Positions 27,251 through 38,293 of a stretch of 64,000 nt of DNA are shown in pieces (position 1 is the stretch's first letter; every line of letters begins with the position of its first letter). Source of the DNA: Oscheius tipulae (taxonomy: Eukaryota; Nematoda; Chromadorea; Rhabditida; Rhabditidae); assembly GCA_037178975.1 (NCBI GenBank), contig JASJZH010000002.1, positions 2,976,001 to 3,040,000 on the forward strand, read 5' to 3'. Made by a program: the position numbers and the translations under genes. The notes beneath the pieces are model-generated. The model saw nothing but the letters and a program-made list of their open reading frames with translations, was not told the DNA's origin and did not search any database.

Positions 27251-28128
27251 TATGTTTCCTCATTTCTTCTCTGGTGTTTGGTTTATTATTGAAACACATT
27301 GAGAGATTGACAGAGAGATCGACCTTTACAGTGTTCGATGACAGACTACGGTTCAATAGGATCAGAGTCAGAAAGACAGTAATCCTCCATTATTTACTAT
27401 CAAGGTGGTTTGTTAATGTGGACGAAAATCAAGAAGCTGTTCTTCTGAATCTGACAACGAGACAACGGTTTATAGCAATTCAGTTTCGCAAAGGAAAAGT
27501 CGAAGAGAGCACCTATCACTACAGTGTCTATTTGACTCAAGCGAGCAATGCTGTCATAGTTCCAAAGACAAAGGAAAATATTAAGAAACTCTTAGTGTCT
27601 CATATTCTAGGTACTATTGATAGAATAGGAACAAGAAGCAATCCTTCCAATAAAACCGAAGTAAGCAACGATCCCGCACCAAAGAAAAACATAAGAATCT
27701 TTTTTCAATGTCCGCTCTCGGGCTTCCACTAGCTACAGAACCAAGGTTGCAGTCCTTTTGAATGTGACAAAGACACAACCATTGAACCTACGACCGTCAA
27801 CAGTTCTATAGAAACAATGAGTCACAAAACGGAAAAGAGAGAAGCAGTCAAGTTTGACAGAGAAACCAACAGTGTAACTAATGGAGCAGCATGGAGATTA
27901 TATGACATGGAGCAAGAGTATCATCATAGTCCAAAGATCAGAAAACGAGAGTCAAAATTAAGCAAGTACAGGTACAAGCTAGAAAACGAAAATTTCAAGT
28001 TCAGTGGATCTACTTCCCTGCAGGATCAAATAGATCTTTTTGTCAGACTATTAGATCTAGGAATACCGTATGGAGATTTAATCAGGAACAGTAACACAAC
28101 AGAAAGAGGGAATCACAAGAGACATTAA
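27251..28128 (+). CDS. Orphan ORF with one in-frame TAG (readthrough candidate or young pseudogene)
   Basis: After a strong acceptor (CTCTTCTTTCAG, ending 27250) one frame stays open to TAA at 28126-28128, about 290 codons, except for a single TAG at 27730-27732 followed by CTA. The start is hydrophobic (CFLISSLVFGLLLKHI, a signal peptide or membrane segment). It continues with basic and polar sequence (NLTTRQRFIAIQFRKGKVEE), and after the TAG it stays protein-like (RLYDMEQEYHHS, LFVRLLDLGIPYGDLI). Its codons are AT-rich, unlike neighbouring genes. A TATA box lies about 330 bp upstream. No family is recognised. Confidence 0.4.
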
Positions 28129-28141
28129 GAAACCGTGACCC

Positions 28142-28209
28142 GAGAGAGAGAGAGAGAGATAGATAGATAGAGAGAGATTCGGTTCCGCCATCTCTCTCTC
28201 TCTCTCTCC
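28142..28209. repeat. (GA)n tract facing a (CT)n tract
   Basis: A GA/GATA tract (28142-28177) is followed after 13 bp by a CT tract (28191-28209), forming a purine-pyrimidine palindrome. The lead-in TGACCCGAGAGAG is shared with the (GA)n tract at 36881. Confidence 0.85.
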
Positions 28210-28238
28210 TCCTCCAAATCCCATCACGACAAAATGAG

Positions 28239-28490
28239 CTATTGTTTTCTCGGGGAGAGAGGAGGACAGCCCCTATATAGGTCCATCCATCTAGCTGGCT
28301 CTTTAATTTCTTCCCACCTAAAGGCTATGGCTTTCGTAGGATCGAAATCGAAATTGGGCAAAGACACACAGATTCCTAATGAAAAGTCACGCTTTGGCGT
28401 CACTTCCGCTGAATCATCCAGAGAGAAATTGCTGGGCAATCTGGGTAGCAGCCGGTCGTCAAGAGGAGAAGAAGAAGCATACCCCCTCAA
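28239..28490 (-). CDS. Candidate far-5' exon on the minus strand
   Basis: An open minus-strand frame reads SSSPLDDRLLPRLPSNFSLD then SLPNFDFDPTKAIAFRWEEI, with balanced amino-acid composition. It may be an exon of the RhoGAP gene or of an unknown gene. No clean acceptor was found, so support is weak. Confidence 0.25.
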   Translation of the reverse strand: MRGYASSSPLDDRLLPRLPSNFSLDDSAEVTPKRDFSLGICVSLPNFDFDPTKAIAFRWEEIKEPARWMDLYRGCPPLSPRKQ

Positions 28491-28906
28491 GGCATTGTGT
28501 GGTTACTGAGACGTGTCAAGGCCACTCTACAGGCTGGTTTCGATCCTTTTAAGAAGACGAGAGAAGAGAGTAGAAGATGAAATGCCAAGGTTGTGAGAAG
28601 GTCATGTTTATTTCAAACATTGTGATCTGTCCTTACAGTTCTGGAGCTCAAGGAATGGGGAAGTTTTGACAGAGAAACAATATGGCTTTCTACTTGGGTT
28701 TTGGGGTCTAACCAGAGCATTAGAGTCGAAACGACTAGCAGTCAATCCGATCGTTCAGTAATAGAACCGTCCAACCAAAAAGCAAGATCAGATAGGACTC
28801 TTAGGGCTTTACTAAAAGGGCCCTTGTTCAGGCGAATTCCCCAAAGTCCCCAAACAGTTCAGAGAATGCTCAGCTCCTCTTGTCCACATAGGTCAATATA
28901 TGTTGC

Positions 28907-28964
28907 AGTTGAAACTGACCAGAACTAGTTGAAATTGACCGGTTTGCAGTTCAAACTGAGCGGA
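28907..28964. repeat. Three tandem ~21-bp imperfect repeats
   Basis: Units AGTTGAAACTGACCAGA, AGTTGAAATTGACCGGT and AGTTCAAACTGAGCGGA follow each other head to tail. Related ATGGTCAGT repeats occur near 25455-25515. No function is suggested by the sequence. Confidence 0.6.
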
Positions 28965-28978
28965 AAGTTTATATTGGG

Positions 28979-29556
28979 GTGTCTCCCATTATTTTACTGT
29001 TTTTACATGTTTTATGTTTTACAGTTATTTTAGTGCCAGAGCTAACTTCTCCCTTTGCATCGTTTGTTCTGGTAAATTTCAATGGCAGGTCAATTCCAAC
29101 TGCTACATATACAACATACAAAGCGAGTTACACCATAGACACGGTAGAAACACAGTTCAGCAAAATGATTCCGTTGTCTAGCAAATACAGCCAACAGACT
29201 AGAAGCGCTCCAAAATTGGTGAGGTTTGAAGTATCTCTAGAATGCAAAGTTCAATTAGCCCTCGTTTTGAAAAGTTCCAATTTCATTCTATCTTTCCTAT
29301 AGTCTTTGATCACACAGTCAACCATAAGACAGTATATGACCCCCAGGAGTTGAGAAAGCTACCATGGATTGAATGTAAGTTTCGTAACTCCAGGCTTCAA
29401 AAGAGATACATGGACTATAGAAAAGTAGCCAACAAGCAATCGGTAAAGAACCATAAAGGGCAACCGGTTCTCGAAGCTTACATCCTCCCACCAGGGAAAG
29501 ATGTTCGTTCTAGACAGCTTCGGCAATATATTGGGGCTTTGGGGACCATGTTCTGA
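28979..29556 (+). CDS. Orphan + strand ORF pair, unrecognised
   Basis: Two overlapping frames look like exons. The first begins hydrophobic (LLFLHVLCFTVILVPELTSP) and continues with FNGRSIPTATYTTYKASYT. The second follows a good acceptor (CTTTCCTATAG, ending 29302) and reads DHTVNHKTVYDPQELRKLPW, ending GQPVLEAYILPPGKD and a TGA at 29554-29556. I could not find a donor that joins them in phase. Composition and codon use match the ORF at 27.25-28.13 kb, so the two may belong to one gene or one element. Confidence 0.3.
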
Positions 29557-30491
29557 AGGGGGGAAGAAAAACAGACAAAAAGCCGGCGCCCCCGTCAAAA
29601 CAAGGTCCTCTTAGGCGGTGTCATTGTGTCATCTGCTCTCGCTCTCGGCAATCCGAAGAGGACGCGTAATTGTTGCCAAAAATAGCCTCCTTCCACACGG
29701 GGTCCCGTTCTGGGGCTGCGCATAATCGAAATCGTATATAATGCACATGTATGAGAGAGAGAGGCTGGCTGGGAACTATCGCATAACAGAAATGATGGGG
29801 TGCTCCCTTCCGAAAATACAACTATATAGTTCAGGGGGCTCTGATGGGAAAATGACGCGACTTGGGGGAGGTGAAAGAGGATCACATTGCATAAGAAGCA
29901 GGAGAGAAAAATAGCTGAATCCGGCCCAGGGATGACTATATAGAATAACACAAACTGTGTACTCTATTTTAGTTTACCAAAGAGGCTGGTGACGTGGTCA
30001 AAAGTCTGGAGATCAGAGGACTTGGATGGTGGGTTGAAGTGTGAGATATGGGCCAGGACAATACAAGGTCCTTCTACTGCACCAAAGGGAGTGATAGTTA
30101 TAGTTATCGGTAGAAGCTAGACGTGGAGACTGCTGGACACATGTGCGGTAATCTGGACAGTTCATGAGACAGAGATAAAGAGACAGAAAGACCTGGTCTA
30201 CCTATCTGCTTTTTAAAACTAAGAGAGTTTATGCCGTCAGAATACATTTACAGGATCATACCAAACCACAAAAACTACCACTGTTTCGAATAACAGTACG
30301 AGAAAATGGTCAGGAGATTGAACCAAACCCGATGCCGGTCCAAAAACTGGTGGAAAAAATGAGCAGAAAATAGGTAAACAGTACTCAAGAACAGAAAAAA
30401 AGACAGACACAGTAGCGCCCACTGACCATTTGCTCTTACCCGAATCCGTTTTTAAACCATTTTCGTAACGTCCTTCTTTTCGGTGTCACCC

Positions 30492-30790
30492 CAACCCTCT
30501 ATGGTAGCAGTACGCGCGTTGTCGGGTTGCATCGAAGAAAAGTAGAGCCACTCCCCTTGCCAGGTGCAAAGGAGACGACGTTACTGGGAGAACCGTCGCT
30601 AGATGGATGGCTTCCAGTAGAGGAGATCCCAATTGACAGGAAAGAGTAGTTCTGACAAGTTACCCTAGTCTACTGGATTCTGACATGACAGAACAGATAT
30701 CATCCGTAACAGCCAACAAGACAAGAATTTGTCTCTCTGTAATCTGAGTCACGTCTGCAAGTTCCTTAGGAGAGGTGCTGATAAGCCTGT
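30492..30790. repeat. ~270-bp dispersed repeat, copy 1
   Basis: The block beginning TCTATGGTAGCAGTACGCGC is repeated at 35824-36090 with roughly 80% identity by eye. Shared landmarks are GTAGAGCCACT, GGAGACGACGTT, GAGAACCGTCGCTAG (or GAGAACTGTCGCTAG) and ATCATCCGT. A B-box-like GGTTCGAAGGAG in copy 2 hints at a tRNA-derived SINE. Copy 1 lies upstream of the mucin/VWA gene. Confidence 0.75.
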
Positions 30791-31222
30791 TCCTATCAGT
30801 CTAAGCCACTTCATTTACACTACCACTCCCTATAACAGGATTAACGCCTTGCTCTTTACCACTACACTATCGTGTTTGGCATAGCAGCTTAAATTACTGA
30901 ACCACTGAACTTATTCTTTTAAAGACTCGTCCTCTCTCTCTCTAATCAGTGAATATGACAGTTTTTAACAGAGAAACAGTCTTACCGGTTAAAAACTATT
31001 GACATGTCCTGTACTCTGCGGGCACCACTCTCTAACACTAGTCTGTCCCCTGTACTGATTATATTTACGACGGCTGTCATCCTCCACTCCCGTTCAATCA
31101 AAAACGCTCCTCTAGGTAAAACGTCGTAAACTCTCGCTGTCTCGTTGAAAAAAGATTTGAGAAACCGGACTAAAGGTTAGTTTCCAGTCAGAATAATTAG
31201 ACGGTTTTCAGATTTTTAGCGG

Positions 31223-34200
31223 ATGGCACCCCGCCTTCATCCGATCTCCGTTATCGTATTTTTGATAGGTGCCGTGTTAGCGGCTACTGGCATCACTTTA
31301 GCTATTGTGTTTGGCGTGAAAGGTGAGTATGGGTCTAAAAGGTGAAGAATCGGAGTGGTTGTAAAGAGTTCGCGATAAGAGAGACAGGGAGTGTAGTGGC
31401 AGCCAGCTGGACAGAGGTCCTATCCAAAGTCTGGGCAAGAGAGTTCTCTATTTTTTGTTTGCCATCCTTGATTCTCCGTTTCAAATGGTTCAGAAGGGTT
31501 CGGTCAGAAGTAAAACAAACCCCATTTCACTGTTCCATCTCCTAAATGATCCAGACTTTTCAAGTTCGGTCAAGTTCAACTGTATTCCGAATCTTGATGG
31601 GGTACACCTAACAATAAGCTAAAGACATCCAGGGACTCCCGCTCATTTTTTTGGCGAAGCCGAAAGAAAGATGTGAAACTGTTTATTTGGTATTCAAAGC
31701 ATTTCACGTGACTAGGCTGGCGAGACATGCCAGGATAGACTTTCATATACTACCACTCGGGATGTAAAGGGAAAAATATACTCTCAAATATCTACAGTTC
31801 CCAAAAAAAACTAGCTGTGGATCTTCAAGAAACTCTTTAATGATTTCCAGAATGTTCCTGTCCAGTCTGTCCATCTGCTTCACCGCCCTCAAACAGTCGA
31901 ACAGACTGTTCGGCCCGACTTTTCGCAATCCGAACAGGTGTGGACAACACCGTTCTTCCATGGTCTGATGATCTCCTCAACTCTTCGAGTATTGCCTTCC
32001 AGAATGCTACTGATATGCTAAACACTCAGGTAAGGAGTATACATTTTTTTATTTCTGTCTTTAGCTTTCACAAACCCTTCAAAGTGGGCCCAGTTCCCAA
32101 AGCTTTGCTCAGATAAGCGACTCTCAGCCGGACAATGTTAATTATGTGGTTTCTGTCACCAAATTTGTGTGAGTTTTCTGTACAAAGTAGACCTAAACGA
32201 CTCACAGAAAGGGACAGAACGCCATAGTGATAGCCTATGCCTCGGCTGCAGTAACTGGAGAAAATGGCGTCATTCAGAGCTTTCAAAATGTAACGGACGT
32301 TGCCAATCAGAAACTGACAAATGATCAGAATGTCACAGTCGAGCCCATGGTCAACTGTAAGTCATCTTGTTGATATACATGGTCCTTTAGACAACTCGAT
32401 GCAATTCTGCGACGTACCGAACACGAATTTGAGCAGACCGGACCCATTAAATGGAAATCCCGACTGTCCCTCGACAACTTGTCCTGTTATTACTTGTCCC
32501 TCACCTAGTCCTGCCCCTAGTTGTCCTACCTGCCCTGACTGTCCAGGGGGAGTGACCTGTCCGCCACCAGTCAGTTGTCCTACCGATTCTAGTCCTTCTT
32601 CCTGTCCAGACTGTCCAACGGCTAGCTGTCCGACCTCTAGCCCTGGACCCAGTAGCCCTTCGACCTGTCCTGTCTGTGAGAACAGTACATGTCCCCCTCC
32701 GATAGTCTGTTCAACTACTGTATCCCCGGCTAACTCTCCATCTACTTCTGTATCAAGCATCATGACTACCCCAAGCTGTCCTCCCTGTCCCTCGGTTAGT
32801 TCTCCGACCAGTAGTCCCCTTCCTTTTACTTGTCCAACATGCCCTGAACCTACTCCCTGTCCTAGTGTCTCTACTTCGTTCAGTTGTCCGGTCTGCCCCA
32901 GCTCCTCTTCTTGTCCGACTTCCCCAGCTCCAACCTGTCCTATGAACAGTTGTCCGACATTCCCGAGTCTTGAGCCGACTGGAACCACGAGGATTAGTAG
33001 TCCACTGACCATAGCCACAGTCTCTTCAACGGTCCCGACTTCCCAAAGCTCAAGTAGCACAACGACAAGAACCACAGCTCCTCCAATAACTTCCTCGAGT
33101 ACCAGTCCAAAGACTACTGTCTCGAGTACTAGTCAAGGAACTCAAAGAACTAGTTCAACTTCCTCGACTGTCACAGCCAGTCAGAGTGCTGGAATTAGGT
33201 CAACAAGACAGGGAACGAGTCAGAATCCTGTGACTGAGTCCAGCACTGGAACTGGAAGTGAGTATCGGGTCCACTGGCAAAAGGGAGAGAGTACAGAGAT
33301 AGTGAACAGGAATTTTTAAATGGGAAAGAGACAATATCTTCCTTTCAGCCTCCCAATCGCCTGCAACCGGTACTATCCCTTCGAGTACTGCCTCATCCTA
33401 TTCCCCAACAACTTCCCAACAGTCGACTACTGCCTCATTCTATTCCCCAACCACTTCCCAACAGTCCAGTACATTGACCACGACGTTCCCCGCAACTACA
33501 ACCGTTTCCTGTCCCGGTGGTACTTTTGTCTATGACGGAGACCTAGCAATTGTTTTTGAAGTCACCTACATCGCAGATTCCAGTGCTGTAAGTCCTTGAT
33601 CAGCCTCGAGAGTCAATTTAATACAGCTCGATGCTCAAAACCTGATGATGAACACCTTCATCTCGACGCAGCTCTTGAACTACGGTAACTTCGGGGCTGG
33701 AAGTCACCAGGTCGGAGCCTACGACTTCAGCTCGACCAGAATCACGAAGATGATTGGAGTGCCATATCCTGCTTCGGCACAAAACCCCGTCTCAACAAAT
33801 AACTTCTTGATTGGCCCAAGGTAAAAATACGCAAGAGGTTATAGTTTAAAATTTTAGGGACATCTTCGCCTTCAACTCGACCATGTCAGCGGCTGACATC
33901 CTTGTTAGGAGCAGGCCGGAAGATACAGAAGCTCATATCAAGGAGTAGGAAGAGAGAAGATGTAATCTAATGAATAGATTTCAGCGGTTTGGACTATGTG
34001 AGTACAGCGACTGGAAGAGGGAAGTTCAGCGCTGTTGTCATTGTTGGCATCAGGTTAGTTGTCAAATGTCTGAGTGGTCATTAATTTGTAGTCCTAGTCC
34101 AGTCTTTTGACTTACATCACTTGGTAGTCGTCTAACTTTTCCTGTCCGAATGTCCCCTGTTCCAGTGCATTGGTAGCCAGTGAACCCCCCCTGTTCTCTT

Positions 34201-36878
34201 GATCCTTATTCAAAGAGTTTCGTGTTCTGTGCCTCTTTTAGTCCATCAGCTTATCCCGTCCGCAAGTCCCATTCCTTCTGAAACAATGGTCTGGTAGTCA
34301 AGTGGTCAGCCCAGTATCTTCTAAACAGTTTCTGTACTCTGTTTACTCGATTTTGATTTGTTGGTAGTGCAGTCTTTCAAGCTCTCGTGACTCTTGACTA
34401 TTGGGTATATACAACCAAAGTTTTTTGCATTCGTCACTCTATGTTCTCTATAGATCTGGTAGTCGCGTCTCAAGCCCAGTATCTTCTAAACAGTTTCTGT
34501 ACTCTGTCGTAGAAGTCAAGCGACCACCTCCTCTGTCCACTGTCTCTTATTGATCAATTGTTCCCCCGTCTTTTTTGACTACTCAACTCTATATCCAAAC
34601 CCTCTCATTTTCAGTGATGACTTCGTCTCCGAAGCTGTGGCCTCTTCTCAACAGCTTCAAGATGCCGGTTATCATGTCTTCACTGTGGTCTTGAACAGTA
34701 CAAGCAACTTTACCAGTCTGGCTACTGATTCCAACTCCTCTTTCACCCTCCCATATCCCCGTTCCTCTTCGGATGCAAATAGGATATCAATAGACATTGG
34801 AAACTATCTAGGTCGGTCGTTGTGGCTCTTTTCTAAAGCCTTTTCCAGTTTCCCAGTCTTTCCAATGTTTCGGAGCAATAACGACAGTCCCGACCACTAC
34901 TGCCCCCTCGACAGTGACCACTACACAACTTTCCACGACCACAACACAATATTGTCGTTACGAATTCTTGAGCAGCAACGTAATCTACGTTTTTGAGGCT
35001 ACAACGAACATTTCTTTGACTGAGGTAAGTAAGACTGTCGAGAGATTAGGTAATTTTGACAGGCACAATCTGACAAATTCAGATAAGAGACTAGAAATAA
35101 AGGAGTTACAGTAAAACATAGCATTTAAAGTGACCATAAGGGACAAAATGAATTTGATCTCAAACGATAGATCTCATCGAGCGATTCCCATGCTTTGTTT
35201 CCGAGATACAACCAGAAGAATGCGCACTTCTCCGAAGGTAAGCCAGGTTCCGTGAGAAACTTTTGAAAAGTGTCTCACGGAATCGAGATTTGTCAAGCTA
35301 ACACTAACAAGTAACTCATTTCAGCGATTTAATTGCTTTTGACAAGTTCTGACAAGAGCATGTTGCTCCTCGACGCTCTATTGATGACTTTTTACACTGA
35401 CCAGATTTCAGGCGCAAAAAATAGCTGCATAGGGTGACTCAGCTGGCTGAACTGTTTGGTATTATATAGATCCAAAAACTGCGATGGAAATGCTTGATTA
35501 TGCACTAGTTCGGTGTCAAAGCAACAACCTCCTGCCACAAGCTACTCTCAGACTGAATTTCGACTTACCAACTTTTGGCATGTCAAGGATAATAGGCTTT
35601 TGGTTACTGTAGAAATTGACTTCGGATGTCCCTTATGGCCCCTTTAATGAAACTCTATGCTTCCAAGTACTTAGTTTTCCTGAGGTTGCGAGCCAAAACT
35701 GAGAACGTAACCAGTTTCACAGAGTTGATCGATAAGAACCAATCAAAGGACAAATTGACAGGGACAGGCAGAAAAAGAGACATGTGACATTGCATATTGA
35801 CAGAAAGACATACTGACAGGATAGTCTCTATGGTAGCAGTACGCGCGTTGTCGGGTTACATCAACGAAAAGTAGAGCCACTAACCTTGCCAGGTTCGAAG
35901 GAGACGACGTTGCTGGGAGAACTGTCGCTAGTCGAATGACAGGACAAGCAACGCAACGCAACGACTAAGCCTTGACAGGACATCTCTTGTCTACTGAATT
36001 CAACGCAATTTCTGACACTCCGTCACAAGAGAGATCATCCGTGACATGTCAAAAAGCCGGTGCGGCAGTACATGAGTCACGATAGCAAGATCCTCATGTC
36101 AGGAAAGATATCAACTGTAAGAAGGGGGCAGTTAGGAGACAGAGACAGACGCCAGACAGATAGACATTGTGAGCGAAAGACAGATTTACTGGTACGACAG
36201 TGAAGGTTTGTTTTTATCGGACAGGCTAGAGTTGACAGGTAATGTGAAGTAGTAAGCAATAGCAGGTTGATCATTGGTTTGATTCCTACTGTTCTTATCC
36301 ACTTTCCAGTCCATTTCCAGATGAGCACCTCTTTCCTGTCCACCTTCCTCATTTCCGAGGCTCAAGCAGATCTCCGAGACACAGTCACATGGTCCCCGTA
36401 CACCAACTTCAGTCTAATACAGTATCCGAGCTCCAATGAGGTTCATGACGCCATAGCATGCTGCGATATTGGACAGGTTTAGTCTTTTGGGGTAACCAAC
36501 CCTGCTTCTTCCAGCCAACACAGTTAACTTATGTATCAATGCTCACCTCGATGAAGATCTTTGCAAATGTGACTGGACTGACGTCCACAAGTACCGGCAT
36601 CAATGAGGGTCTTCTCTTTGCCCAGAGCGAGTTTGGAGCAGGAAATGGGGCTATAGTGCTCTTTGCGACCAGGTATGACTACTACTAGTCTATCTCTTCG
36701 GTTGTTCGGGTGTCTTTCTCGAGTCTTCTTTGTTCAATTGACCATGGTCTCACGACTTGGTAGTCACACTTAAAATTCTGTCTTCTATTTGACACTGTCT
36801 CTTATAAGAATCCCGTTTTGGAACCAACTCTTAAAAGAGCTGTAGTTAATTCTGGTTCGCCTAGGCTGTGGCTGTGAC

Positions 36879-36917
<39 letters not shown>

Positions 36918-38293
36918 GGAGGAGCCAAGTAGAAGGACAGGATGAGAGACATAGAAATAGTAGTTAAAGAAGACACAGAAAGTAGTACAACAAAAACGAA
37001 CCAATTGGAAGACAGCTAAAACAAAGTTAAAAGAAAGTTAAAAAGATCCATCTGTGGTAGGAATAGAATGGAAGGCAGTAAAACACACTGAGACAGACAT
37101 ATTATCCAACAAAACTGAAAAGTCAACCTTCAAAATCGCAATGCTATCCTTTGCAAACTCTGTCTGTCTGTAGAAAACCACAAACTAACAAGAAGTTATG
37201 CATTGTCAAGAAGTTGTGAGATTAGGCGTCAAATATTGAGCTTCCCCAAACAAAATACTCCCATTGGCTTCACTGCGACAAAAGCAAAGCTATAGAGAGC
37301 AAAGTCAAAGTTGACTTGCCACTCAATACCTAGTTCAAAATGCCCAACAGTCGCTATGTGTCTGAAGCCATTATTGGCAATTAGGCACAGTTACTATGGC
37401 TAAGGTGGATCCCGACAGCTTCAGACAGAGCAAAATGCGACATATCGAAATGATATTATAATCGTAAATAAATAAATAAACTTTGTGCGCACACTAATTA
37501 TTGGCAAGTCAAGTCACTTTGAGAGAAAGCTCCGTTGGAAGAACGCTGCTCCTGTCAGTTCGAAGGAATCAGGTTATAACTGTCATTGAGTCCCTAGGAG
37601 CGATAGCATTGTTTGGGTAGGAAGTTGGAGAAATGGGGAATGGGTTCAAAAGAAAGAAAGTTGGCTCAAAGCATTCGGAACTAGGGTCAAAAAGTGGGAA
37701 GTGGGTTTAATTGTTTAGCAGTGGTCTTTAGCAATCATTTTACTGGGGAAAGTTCAAGTTAGACAAGACCCAAAGATTTCTATCGTGACTGTATCTGTTG
37801 GTGGACAATTTGAATTGACGTCCCTATCCTCTCCGGCTTCCCTAAGATGTTGGCAAAAACTTTTCTGAGCAACACAACTTTTAGACAACATATTTTGATC
37901 GCTTTTGTTTCGTGGTGACGAATGGATGGACAGACACCATTGCTTCAGTGGTAGAGAGATGCATAAGACCCAGTAATTTCAAATAGGGACGGTGAAGCCG
38001 TCGGAGACGGCTGGTCTGTTACTATGTCTCAAGGCCATTTGGAAGTCAAGAGGCTTCTTGTTATTCTAATACTTCTATTCAGTACCGACGGTGTGGCAGC
38101 AGCTCAAGCGACAGCCACAAATATCCAGGCCAACAATATTTCTATCGTGACTGTATCTGTTGGTGGACAATTCGACCTGAATCCCCTATCCTCTCCGGGC
38201 TTCCAGACCCATTACCTGACCGACCAGACTGACGAACAGGCTCTTTCTCAGGAGATAATCAGAGATTTAAGTAGGTTATGTCCAAGAAAGTAA
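31223..38293 (+). CDS. Type II membrane protein: SEA-like, Cys-Pro repeat, mucin and two VWA-like modules
   Basis: Fourteen exons join in phase (31223-31322, 31851-32029, 32065-32168, 32208-32356, 32391-33257, 33349-33587, 33627-33820, 33858-33944, 33985-34053, 34615-34811, 34876-35024, 36321-36476, 36515-36672, 38083-38293), about 952 residues. Residues 8-33 form a signal anchor (VIVFLIGAVLAATGITLAIV). A roughly 120-residue ectodomain with SEA-like features (FQNATDMLNTQ; AIVIAYASAAVTG) follows, then a CPxC repeat region (CPTCPDCPGG, SCPDCPTASCP) and a Ser/Thr-rich mucin block. Two VWA-like modules come next: CPGGTFVYDGDLAIVFEVTY to the exon with AGYHVFTVVLNST, and CRYEFLSSNVIYVFEATTN to the exon with ISIVTVSVGGQFDL. 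The DxSxS metal site is not conserved in either. Extracellular adhesive or barrier functions are plausible for this class. The exact family was not recognised. Confidence 0.8.
34291..34507 (+). repeat. Direct repeat in a VWA-gene intron
   Basis: The segments 34291-34342 and 34456-34507 share CTGGTAGTC and then GCCCAGTATCTTCTAAACAG with TTTCTGTACTCTGT, spaced 165 bp. The rest of this intron is also rich in TGGTAGTC-like words. Confidence 0.8.
35824..36090. repeat. ~270-bp dispersed repeat, copy 2
   Basis: Second copy of the repeat at 30492-30790, same orientation, here inside the 1.3-kb intron between the two VWA modules. It carries CCAGGTTCGAAGGAG, where copy 1 has CCAGGTGCAAAGGAG. Confidence 0.75.
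36881..36914. repeat. (GA)17 microsatellite
   Basis: An uninterrupted GA tract lies in the last large intron of the VWA gene. It is preceded by TGTGACCC, as is the tract at 28142. Confidence 0.9.
37245..37565. repeat. Dispersed MITE-like repeat copy
   Basis: The block around AAAGTTGACTTGCCACT and the words GTGTCTGAAGCCATTATTGG and GGCAAGTCAAGTCACTTTGA are shared, in parts and in both orientations, with 26030-26345 and 45668-46085. It lies in the intron before the final VWA exon. Confidence 0.6.
37773..37850 (+). pseudogene. Decayed duplicate of the last VWA exon
   Basis: The sequence TTTCTATCGTGACTGTATCT followed by GTTGGTGGACAATT matches the functional exon at 38138-38205 almost base for base. 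It then loses a base in CTCTCCGGCTTCC (CTCTCCGGGCTTCC in the real exon), which breaks the frame. It is a partial upstream tandem copy in the intron. Confidence 0.8.

Noticed and set aside
32362-33075. A 237-codon ORF antisense to the mucin/VWA gene
   Set aside because: It is a shadow of the Cys-Pro/Ser-Thr repeat; its Gly/Val/Gln repetitive translation follows from the repeat.
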